From Roseovarius sp. UBA3070 (lineage in GTDB: Bacteria; Pseudomonadota; Alphaproteobacteria; Rhodobacterales; Rhodobacteraceae), in assembly GCA_002366775.1 (NCBI GenBank), contig DFBW01000197.1, positions 1 to 13,069 of the forward strand: DNA of 13,069 nucleotides, read 5' to 3'. How positions within the stretch are numbered: the stretch's first letter is position 1; each line of letters starts with the position of its first letter. Below, piece after piece: positions 7,083 to 13,069 of this stretch. Made by a program: the position numbers and the translations under genes. Below the pieces are notes generated by a model. That model made no database searches and was not told the origin of the DNA. It saw nothing but the letters and a program-made list of their open reading frames with translations.

Positions 7083-8390
7083 ATGTTCACACATGAAGAT
7101 CTGGCGCAGATGCAAAGTCAGTCACTTAAAATGCAGGGGTTCATTCGTCAGCAGACCTACTCTCCCGAGATGGAAAAGACGTTGCGCCGGTTCTCAAGTT
7201 GGGAAGTTGCCGAACTGATCTTTAAGGTCAACCAATCCACCATGCGTGGACGGATGGCCGCTGACCCTTCGCTTCCGCAAGGTCTGGTAGAAGAAGACGG
7301 CCGTCAGCGCTGGTACACTTTGCAAGAGATCAATGAACTGCGGCGGCGCCTGAAGGTGAACCGAAAATCACTGATGCCGCCCCGCCCTGCCGGACGCCGT
7401 GCCATTCGCGCCGCAATCGCCAATTTCAAAGGCGGCGCTGGCAAGTCAACTGTCGCGCTGCATTTTGCGCATGCCGCGGCGCTTGATGGATACCGGGTGC
7501 TGTGTGTCGATTTTGATCCACAGGCCACGCTCAGCCATTCGATGGGGCTGAGCGATGTGTCCGAAGAATTCACCGTTTGGGGTGTTATGGCGCGCGATCT
7601 GATCCGCGAAACAAACCGAATGAACATTGCCGCCCAGGGGGCAGAAAGTGGCACAGCTCTGCCCCAGCGCCGTTTGCCTGCCTCGATCACCGACATGGGT
7701 CTGAGCGATCTGCGGATCACTGACTTTATCAAACCGACGAGCTGGCCCACAATCGACATCGTCCCCAGCTGTGCCAATGCCGCCTTTGTGGAATTTGCCA
7801 GCGCACAGTATCGGCACCTGAATCCGGAGTGGTCGTTTTTTGCGGCGGTATCGCGGTATCTGGATGCCCTGCCCGACGACACCTACGATCTGATCCTTTT
7901 CGATTGTCCGCCGGCCATTGGCTATCAATCCATGAACGCGGTGTTTGCCGCGGATGTTCTTTATATCCCGTCTGGCCCCGGCTATTGGGAATATGACAGC
8001 ACCACGTCTTTCATCGGCCAGCTGGCCGAGGCGCTTGAGGATCTGGGCCGTTTCGGCGCGGCTGTCCCCGCGGGGACGTTCAAACTGCCCAAGTCATTTT
8101 CGGATGTGCGGTTTCTTCTGACACGCTTTGAGCCCAACAATGAATTGCACCGCGCGATGCAATCAGCATTTGTCAAAGTGTTTGGCGACAGAGTGGCGCA
8201 CCATCCCATTGAAATGACCCGCGCCGTTGAGCAATCAGGCCGTTTCCTGAGTTCGATCTACGAAATTGATTACCGCGATATGACCCGGGAAACCTGGCGG
8301 CGTGCCCGAGCATCTTTTGATCAGGCATATGAAGAATTCCGAGATCACTTGATCACTGCATGGGACCATCTTGAGGAGGCTGAGAAATGA
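7083..8390 (+). CDS. parA: ParA-type partition ATPase (RepA-like)
   Basis: A 435-residue partition ATPase. The N-terminal part carries a helix-turn-helix (about residues 36-90, SSWEVAELIFKVNQSTMRG then WYTLQEINELRRRL), as in long type Ia ParA and RepABC RepA proteins that repress their own operon. The deviant Walker A KGGAGKST (116-123) has the signature first lysine; Walker A' is CVDFDPQ (141-147) and Walker B is LFDCPPAIG (272-280). ParA binds DNA nonspecifically and moves ParB-parS complexes so that both daughter cells receive the replicon. Start ATG at 7083 has AGGAGG four bases upstream. The stop overlaps parB as ATGA. Oddity: codons 328-332 (VPAGT) contain a parS-like palindrome. Confidence 0.95.
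   Translation: MFTHEDLAQMQSQSLKMQGFIRQQTYSPEMEKTLRRFSSWEVAELIFKVNQSTMRGRMAADPSLPQGLVEEDGRQRWYTLQEINELRRRLKVNRKSLMPPRPAGRRAIRAAIANFKGGAGKSTVALHFAHAAALDGYRVLCVDFDPQATLSHSMGLSDVSEEFTVWGVMARDLIRETNRMNIAAQGAESGTALPQRRLPASITDMGLSDLRITDFIKPTSWPTIDIVPSCANAAFVEFASAQYRHLNPEWSFFAAVSRYLDALPDDTYDLILFDCPPAIGYQSMNAVFAADVLYIPSGPGYWEYDSTTSFIGQLAEALEDLGRFGAAVPAGTFKLPKSFSDVRFLLTRFEPNNELHRAMQSAFVKVFGDRVAHHPIEMTRAVEQSGRFLSSIYEIDYRDMTRETWRRARASFDQAYEEFRDHLITAWDHLEEAEK
8063..8078. promoter_or_regulatory. parS-like palindrome, copy 2 (inside parA), one mismatch
   Basis: TGTCCCCGCGGGGACG: a perfect 14-base palindrome core (8064-8077) with one outer base differing from the other copies. It lies within parA and is read as V-P-A-G-T (residues 328-332). 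Confidence 0.65.
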
Positions 8391-9442
8391 GCAAGAAAAG
8401 ACGCGTCTTTGACATTGATTTTGAAGATGTAGAACCATCTGTCCCCGCGGGGACACCGGAAACGCGACGCGGACCGATGGCAGCAGCGATTGCTGAAAAT
8501 GCTGATGCACTGGCCGCGCGTCAATCGGCCGAGGCGGCCATCCGTGCCGAGAATGATGCATTAGCGCACGAACATGTGCGCCTGAAAAAGGCCGGGCTGA
8601 TCACTGATCTTATCCCCTTGGATCTGATTAAGTCCGAAAAGCTGACCCGCGATCGGGTTTCAGGACGCGACGAAGAAATTGATGAACTTAAATCGTCGAT
8701 CCGTGACATCGGTCTGTCCAATCCCATCAGGGTTGAAAAGCTGGAACAGGGGTATGAATTGATCCAGGGCTATCGTCGACTAACGGCCTTTCGTGAGTTG
8801 TATGAGGAAACCGGCGACCCGGCCTATGCAGCAATCCCGTCCGGAATCAACGCTTCTGGGGAGCAAATTCAACAGCTTTACCGACGTATGGTCGACGAAA
8901 ACCTGGTGCGACGGGCTGTATCCTTTGGCGAAATGGCGGTGCTGGCGATTGCCTATAGGAGCGAAGATCCGACCGTTGAAAGCTATGATCGCGCGGTCGA
9001 ACTGTTGTTTGCCTCATCAGGCCGACAGCGCCGCAGTTACATAAAATCATTCGTGCGCCTGATCCAGCAAGTTGGTGGTCAGCTTGAGCATCCAGAGGCG
9101 CTGCCACGTGCGCAGGGTTTGAGCCTTCTAAAGCGTATCGAAGAAGACCCGGCGCAATGTGATGTGTTTAAGCAAATGCTGAGCAAGCAGGCAGGGCGTA
9201 CCGTTGAGCAAGAACAGAGTCTAATACAGCAGTTTTTGAGTCTAAAGTCAGCTTCAAAGCAGAAATCAGAAGCTCAAAAAACGGCCAAGACGACGTTCCG
9301 AATGATCCGGCCAGAAGGCACAGCAAAATGCACAGCTGCTGATGGCCGTATTGAATTGCAGCTGGACCGCGATTTCAGCGGGCTTGAGCGTAAACGCCTT
9401 GAGGCAGCAGCCCGGGCATTTTTCGACACATTGGACGGGTAG
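8387..9442 (+). CDS. parB: ParB-type centromere-binding partition protein (RepB-like)
   Basis: A 351-residue ParB/RepB-like protein. The basic N-terminal segment KKRRVFDIDFEDVE is in the usual place for the ParA-contacting arm. A ParB/Srx domain follows (about 73-140: LIPLDLIKSEKL, DELKSSIRDIGLSNPIRVE, YELIQGYRRLTAFREL), where GYRR replaces the usual GERR box of chromosomal ParB, as in many plasmid homologues. The helix-turn-helix region is about 168-230. The C-terminus (GRIELQLDRDFSGLERKRLE) is likely the dimerisation part. The start ATG at 8387 overlaps the parA stop and has AGGAGG seven bases upstream, inside parA, so translation is coupled. ParB should bind the TGTCCCCGCGGGGACA palindromes; one lies inside this gene at codons 19-23. 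Confidence 0.93.
   Translation: MSKKRRVFDIDFEDVEPSVPAGTPETRRGPMAAAIAENADALAARQSAEAAIRAENDALAHEHVRLKKAGLITDLIPLDLIKSEKLTRDRVSGRDEEIDELKSSIRDIGLSNPIRVEKLEQGYELIQGYRRLTAFRELYEETGDPAYAAIPSGINASGEQIQQLYRRMVDENLVRRAVSFGEMAVLAIAYRSEDPTVESYDRAVELLFASSGRQRRSYIKSFVRLIQQVGGQLEHPEALPRAQGLSLLKRIEEDPAQCDVFKQMLSKQAGRTVEQEQSLIQQFLSLKSASKQKSEAQKTAKTTFRMIRPEGTAKCTAADGRIELQLDRDFSGLERKRLEAAARAFFDTLDG
8440..8455. promoter_or_regulatory. parS-like palindrome, copy 3 (inside parB)
   Basis: Perfect 16-base TGTCCCCGCGGGGACA inside the 5' end of parB, again read as V-P-A-G-T (residues 19-23), in a linker outside the recognised domains. Confidence 0.75.
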
Positions 9443-9450
9443 GGCAGGGG

Positions 9451-9470
9451 GCTGTCCCCGCGGGGACAGC
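9451..9470. promoter_or_regulatory. parS-like palindrome, copy 4 (after parB), possible terminator
   Basis: The palindrome extends here to 20 perfect bases, GCTGTCCCCGCGGGGACAGC, nine bases after the parB stop. As RNA it would form an 8-bp GC-rich stem with a CGCG loop followed by TTTCATTT, so it could also end the parAB transcript. A GGGCAGGG octamer abuts it upstream. Confidence 0.75.
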
Positions 9471-9635
9471 TTTCATTTACAACCTTGCAGCATTGCTCAG
9501 ACTGGCGCGCAACCGGTCGCGCCGATGCGGCGCAGGACATGACCGAAGAAGGGCAGGGGGGGCGGACAGCTAGCCCCGAGCATGCAGTAGCAACCCAACT
9601 TGAAACTTTGCTGAACTCTGGCCTCAAAGCGGCAT

Positions 9636-9659
9636 AAGTTGACAGCAGTCAACTTTTCC
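9636..9659 (+). terminator. Hairpin between converging parB and ATPase genes
   Basis: AAGTTGAC-AGCA-GTCAACTT forms an 8-bp stem with a 4-base loop, followed on the plus strand by TTCC, so the plus-strand RNA has a short U run (UUUU) overlapping the stem end. It could stop transcripts arriving from parAB. The ATPase stop codon (9649-9651) lies within it. The U tract is short, so efficiency is uncertain. Confidence 0.45.
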
Positions 9660-10944
9660 AGAAGGCTTTGGTTTTCTCGCCACCGCGTTTGGCTGCGGAC
9701 ACGTTTCGGCTGGCCAGTTCCAGCAGTTCCATGTTCAGCTCAATCGGACGATCCAGATACCGACAGGCGGCGATGATATGACGGATCAGAAATCCCGGAT
9801 GAGCGCCCGAAGTGACGTGATTTTTGGCCTCATACTCAGCCTGAAAAAACTCTTCCACCACCGAACGGTTCCATTTCAGATCATGCTCAATGCAGGCGTC
9901 TTCAAAGATCTGAATATAATCTTCACGGGTCGGGCTGGGGACGTGGATTTTGAAATAGATCCGCCGCAACGATGCACCATCGCCCAGTTCTTCGGGCATC
10001 ATGTTCGAGGAAAAGACAACCAACTGGTCAAACGGGACTGTAAATTTCTTGCCGGTGTGTAACGACATGATATCAAAGCCTTTTTCCAGAGGAACAATCC
10101 ACCTGTTGAGGAATTCCTGCGGTGTGGACGTCTGCCGCCCAAAGTCATCGAGAACAAACACACCGCCAAGGGCCTTGAGGTGCATCGGAGCCTCGTAAAA
10201 CCGCGATGTGGGATCAAATGACAAATCCAGCATATCCAGGCTCAGCTCGCCGCCAGCGATCACAACGGGGCGTTTGCAGGCAAGCCAGCGAGCATCAATC
10301 GGATCGGTGCCTTCGGGCAGGTCATCTATTTCGTGCAGGGTTTCGTCGTAGAACCGGATGATCTGATTGCCGACCAGCAGGGCATACGGGAAAAACACCG
10401 TGTCATGAAACGAATCCCCCAGCGCCTCGGCCAGTGATGTCTTGCCGTTTCCCGGCTCACCATACAGCAAAACCGAGCGTCCGGAATTTGCCGCAGGCCC
10501 CAGCTGAGACATCAGCCCCTTGGGCAGAACCAGATGCGACATCGCTTTTTCAATCTCGTCACGGTGAATTTGTTCATTGTTGATGGATTGCCTTCTGATC
10601 TGTTTTTCAAACATCGGCAGGGTGACCGGGGCAGGGCCCACATATTGTGAGACCAATATCGCCTCAAGTGCCCACTTCTTGCCGAGATCTGTCAACGAGT
10701 ACCGAATGTCCGATTTGATATCAGTCGTTTCCAGCCCTTGCGCCTCGACCAGCGTAAGCGCGGTCATTTCCTTGATCAGCTGACGACAGACCAGCTTTGG
10801 CAGCTGAATTTGCTCGGCAATCTGAGCCGGGGTGACTGTGCCGCTTTCATGCATGATCTTGCAGGTCAACCCGATCAGAAAGCTGGAACTAAGCCCAGTT
10901 TCTTCGATGGTCTTGGGTGGCACGGCGCAGGTAAAAACGGTCAA
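9649..10944 (-). CDS. AAA+ ATPase with N-terminal winged helix, function unknown
   Basis: A 431-residue protein. Residues about 20-89 look like a winged helix (SGTVTPAQIAEQIQLP, LVCRQLIKEMTALTLVEAQ, then RYSLTDLGKKWALE), followed by YVGPAPVTLPMFE. The AAA+ core has Walker A GEPGNGKT (162-169), Walker B VFVLDDF (262-268), a likely sensor-1 asparagine in VVFSSN (314) and an arginine-finger candidate in ASLRRIYF (327-328). I chose TTG at 10944 because a perfect AGGAGG (10950-10955) sits five bases before it; the frame stays open upstream with ATGs at 10968 and 11172 but no comparable ribosome site. It is alone on its strand, converging on parB. AAA+ proteins of this kind remodel other proteins; whether the target is the pilus machine, the glycan genes or something else cannot be told here. 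Confidence 0.8.
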   Translation of the reverse strand: MTVFTCAVPPKTIEETGLSSSFLIGLTCKIMHESGTVTPAQIAEQIQLPKLVCRQLIKEMTALTLVEAQGLETTDIKSDIRYSLTDLGKKWALEAILVSQYVGPAPVTLPMFEKQIRRQSINNEQIHRDEIEKAMSHLVLPKGLMSQLGPAANSGRSVLLYGEPGNGKTSLAEALGDSFHDTVFFPYALLVGNQIIRFYDETLHEIDDLPEGTDPIDARWLACKRPVVIAGGELSLDMLDLSFDPTSRFYEAPMHLKALGGVFVLDDFGRQTSTPQEFLNRWIVPLEKGFDIMSLHTGKKFTVPFDQLVVFSSNMMPEELGDGASLRRIYFKIHVPSPTREDYIQIFEDACIEHDLKWNRSVVEEFFQAEYEAKNHVTSGAHPGFLIRHIIAACRYLDRPIELNMELLELASRNVSAAKRGGEKTKAFWKS

Positions 10945-10949
10945 TGGAA

Positions 10950-10955
10950 CCTCCT
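10950..10955 (-). promoter_or_regulatory. Shine-Dalgarno deciding the ATPase start
   Basis: The minus strand reads AGGAGG, five bases before TTG at 10944. It overlaps the coding sequence implied by the upstream ATG at 10968, so the two start choices are mutually exclusive as main starts; the ribosome site favours TTG. Confidence 0.7.
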
Positions 10956-11256
10956 GAATGCAATTCATCAATTTTGCAATGATCCTGCGTGATAAGACGC
11001 GGTTATCCAACCTTTTATAATGCACTGCTGAATCGCGTATCCAGACTTTGGCAAATATGACGCGTAGATAATACCGAACAGGGCAGGGGCTTTGCTTGTC
11101 TTCTGCTCCTTTTTGTAGTGACTTATCTGCAACGAGCGGTTCCCGAAGGGCAGGGGGCCAATTTGAGGGCAATATTTAGGTTAAGATAGCTCATAGAATA
11201 TGCGCAGCACCATATTGGAAAAAGCTGAGTTCAGTCGTGATTTTAGCAGAAATATG

Positions 11257-11302
11257 TGAAACGCAATTGAAACAGCGGCGTTTCAAGAAATCTGGTTTCT
11301 TG
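11257..11302. repeat. Two overlapping inverted repeats before the GT-C-like gene
   Basis: TGAAACGC (11257-11264) pairs with GCGTTTCA (11278-11285), and CAAGAAA (11284-11290) pairs with TTTCTTG (11296-11302) around a 5-base loop. The two share two bases, so only one can fully form at a time. They end 25 bases before the ATG at 11328. This could be an operator, a switchable leader, or a terminator for minus-strand RNA. Confidence 0.45.
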
Positions 11303-11327
11303 GACTTGAATAAAATGCGAGTCTGAT

Positions 11328-13069
11328 ATGCCCAGTGAAGCAGAAAAGCGTTCATTCGCCAACCGATCGGTCCGATTGGCATTCATCGCAAGCTGGTGTC
11401 TGTTGGTTTTATGTGCCCTATTTTCCAGCGCGGTCGGGTTTGCGTTGCCAAGTTGGGATGCGCAAGAGTTAGATTTACCCATATCACTGATCCTTTTTGC
11501 CACCCAGGATCATTGGTGGTTGTGGGGCGCGGTGATTGCGTTGCCTGTTGCATGGAACCTGAGCCCATCTGAACCTTTACGGCCCATTCAGCAATCGGTT
11601 ATTACCAATTTCTGGCTTATAGGAATAGCATTGCTGACGGTTGTTTTCGTCGCGGCTGGTGCGTCTTTGATCTATCGAAATTTTGCACTGTCGATGGATG
11701 AATTCATGATGCTTTACCAATCCATCATATTTCAAAATGGATATTTTGTTGCACCTGCTGATCCGGATTGGTTGCCGATGGCAAGCGCGTTGCGACCAGG
11801 TTTCCTAATTATTGATTGGAACTATGGGTATTGGGCTTCGGGTTATCGGCCCGGTACATCAGCTTTGCATGCTGTGTTCAGCCTGTTCGGGATTGGCGGG
11901 CTGATGAACGCGTTGTTTTGTGGAGCGTCGGTCGTTCTTGTGGCGGCCATTGCACGACAAACTTTGCCGGATTGTAAGGGAGCAGGATTTTGGGCCGTAA
12001 TTTTCCTGCTGATATCGCCGCAGTTTTTGCTGATCGGCATGTCGCCTTATACAATGAATGCGCACCTTCTGGCCTCACTCCTCTGGCTATATTTGTTCAC
12101 GCTGGACCGACCTGGGGCACACATCATGGCTATGGCTGTTGGGGCATTTGCGTTTGGGCTTCATCAGGTCAACGTTCATGCGATGTTTGCTCTGCCGTTT
12201 TTGGTGCATCTGTTGGTTTGGCGCGGAAGATGGAAGCTGGCAGCAGCTTACATGCTGACATATACCATTGCTCTGGGTGTCTGGATCTTCTGGATGGATA
12301 TCGCCGTCTGGGCGCAGGGCCTTGACCCCATTGAGCAGGATTTGGTTGCGAGCAGCGATGGCGGTGTCGTTTACCTGAAAAACGCGCTTGATAGCGGGCT
12401 GAACCAGCAATCGTGGGAGAAGGTAATATTCTGGGCGATGAACCTGTCTCGTTTCCTGGCATGGCAAAATGTGATTGTGGTTCCCTTGTTGATTTACGCG
12501 TTGAAATCCTGGCGGAAACTACCTGTTGTTCTGAAGCTCATGGCAATATCGATCGTTACGACGTTGCTGCCCTATATCGTGCTGATGCCGGACCAGGGCC
12601 ATGGTTGGGGATACCGCTATTTGCATCCCGTTCTGGGAAATATCGCGATTTTGGCGGCTTTTGGATTATTAAATGTCGGACCTGCCCTCTTTGGAAAACT
12701 CTGCAGGATTGCTCTTTGGGTTACAGCGTTCACTTTTATCATTGGAGTGCCTCTGCGGGCGTACCAAACGCATACAGTCATTGCGCCGATGGACCGCGCG
12801 ATGAATTATATTGATGGCCAGAGTGCAGATATTGTTTTGGTTGATACGAAAAGCATTTGGTACGGAAGTGATCTGGTTCGGAACGACCCGTTTCTTACAA
12901 ATTCGCCGATTGTACTGTCTAATGCGCATCTTTCGGACAAGAATTTGGCGATGTTGTGCCAGACCAATACAATCAATCTTGTTGCTGCAGAAGAGTTGAT
13001 GACGTTCGGTATCAAACGGCTCCGTACGTCAGCTGAGGACAACCCGATTGAATCTGCGCATGACCGGCT
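11328..13069 (+). CDS. GT-C-like polytopic membrane glycosyltransferase, partial (runs off window end)
   Basis: Open from ATG at 11328 to the window end (580 codons, no stop). An N-terminal helix (about 15-37), further helices at 63-76 and 94-115, then an outward loop with an acidic pair (ALSMDEFMMLYQSIIFQNGYF, D124/E125). After about a dozen hydrophobic segments, a soluble region begins near residue 485. An Asp/Glu pair in the first large outer loop followed by YRPGTSALHAVF resembles the PMT/ArnT-like GT-C plan, whose members move a sugar from polyprenyl phosphate to an acceptor at the outer face of the inner membrane. I do not recognise a specific family. No good ribosome site precedes the ATG, but the next upstream in-frame codons reach a stop quickly. 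It looks more AT-rich than the left arm, perhaps of separate origin. Confidence 0.68.
   Translation, partial: MPSEAEKRSFANRSVRLAFIASWCLLVLCALFSSAVGFALPSWDAQELDLPISLILFATQDHWWLWGAVIALPVAWNLSPSEPLRPIQQSVITNFWLIGIALLTVVFVAAGASLIYRNFALSMDEFMMLYQSIIFQNGYFVAPADPDWLPMASALRPGFLIIDWNYGYWASGYRPGTSALHAVFSLFGIGGLMNALFCGASVVLVAAIARQTLPDCKGAGFWAVIFLLISPQFLLIGMSPYTMNAHLLASLLWLYLFTLDRPGAHIMAMAVGAFAFGLHQVNVHAMFALPFLVHLLVWRGRWKLAAAYMLTYTIALGVWIFWMDIAVWAQGLDPIEQDLVASSDGGVVYLKNALDSGLNQQSWEKVIFWAMNLSRFLAWQNVIVVPLLIYALKSWRKLPVVLKLMAISIVTTLLPYIVLMPDQGHGWGYRYLHPVLGNIAILAAFGLLNVGPALFGKLCRIALWVTAFTFIIGVPLRAYQTHTVIAPMDRAMNYIDGQSADIVLVDTKSIWYGSDLVRNDPFLTNSPIVLSNAHLSDKNLAMLCQTNTINLVAAEELMTFGIKRLRTSAEDNPIESAHDR

Larger units (their letters stand above)
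759..7874 (-). repeat. Seven minus-strand GGGCAGGG (KOPS-like) octamers
   Basis: On the plus strand these read CCCTGCCC, at 759-766, 3560-3567, 4104-4111, 5135-5142, 5173-5180, 5985-5992 and 7867-7874. None in this interval is on the plus strand. The sequence fits the E. coli FtsK-orienting consensus GGGNAGGG and points leftward, away from the replication region. The last copy lies within parA, to the right of the presumed origin gap. Confidence 0.6.
9442..11155 (+). repeat. Five plus-strand GGGCAGGG (KOPS-like) octamers
   Basis: Exact copies at 9442-9449, 9551-9558, 10629-10636, 11081-11088 and 11148-11155, all pointing rightward. Several extend to AGGGCAGGGGG. Four of the five lie in intergenic DNA; the one at 10629 is in the AAA+ ATPase gene. 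Confidence 0.6.
10945..11327. other. Divergent intergenic region between ATPase and GT-C-like gene
   Basis: No credible gene in these 383 bases. It contains the ATPase ribosome site, a minus-strand TATAAA (11014-11019) without a good -35, two KOPS-like octamers (11081, 11148) and two overlapping inverted repeats at 11257-11302. It is visibly more AT-rich than the genes to its left and should hold both divergent promoters. Confidence 0.6.

Noticed and set aside
7304..7928. Long minus-strand open frames opposite parA
   Set aside because: Antisense to a gene with all ParA motifs; no recognisable protein features.
9274..9627. 117-codon minus-strand open frame over the parB 3' end
   Set aside because: Low-complexity S/R/A/P-rich translation; antisense shadow covering parB and the terminal palindrome.
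10945..11172. N-terminal extension of the AAA+ ATPase to ATG at 11172 or 10968
   Set aside because: The upstream codons include an AT-rich promoter-like stretch and lack a ribosome site, whereas AGGAGG sits five bases before TTG at 10944.

Overview
The window looks like the replication and partition core of a plasmid or chromid from an alphaproteobacterium of the Rhodobacterales (Roseobacter) group, with surface-structure genes on both sides. The main evidence is a replicase of the 'DnaA-like' plasmid type known from Rhodobacterales, divergent from a parAB pair that carries four copies of a perfect or near-perfect parS-like palindrome. The genes are moderately GC-rich with alphaproteobacterial codon use. 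I see no rRNA, tRNA, CRISPR array or transposase.

Left arm (1-5631, all on the minus strand). A GtrA-family membrane protein, a UDP-galactopyranose-mutase-like flavoprotein and a large polytopic membrane protein resembling a GT-C glycosyltransferase overlap by 3 and 14 bases and form one operon. Further along the same strand lies a Flp/Tad pilus group: a TadD-like TPR lipoprotein, an A24 prepilin peptidase and a TadG-like protein that runs off the window. Together they suggest lipid-linked glycan building and surface adhesion.

Centre (5856-9470). The replicase (minus) joins a C-terminal DnaA domain I-like module to a winged-helix DNA-binding region and has no AAA+ motor. A 513-base AT-rich gap with helically phased direct repeats and several inverted repeats is the likely origin. 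parA and parB (plus) follow with an ATGA overlap. The palindrome TGTCCCCGCGGGGACA lies before parA, inside parA, inside parB and after parB.

Right arm (9471-13069). A minus-strand AAA+ ATPase with an N-terminal winged helix, of unknown role, converges on parB. A 383-base gap without genes follows. A second GT-C-like membrane protein on the plus strand is cut by the window end.

Across the window, the octamer GGGCAGGG (matching the E. coli FtsK-orienting KOPS consensus GGGNAGGG) occurs 12 times. All seven copies up to 7874 are on the minus strand and all five from 9442 on are on the plus strand, so they point away from the replication region. The 224 bases between the GtrA gene and the replicase (5632-5855) and the 182 bases between the GT-C gene and tadD (1526-1707) hold no gene that I can see.
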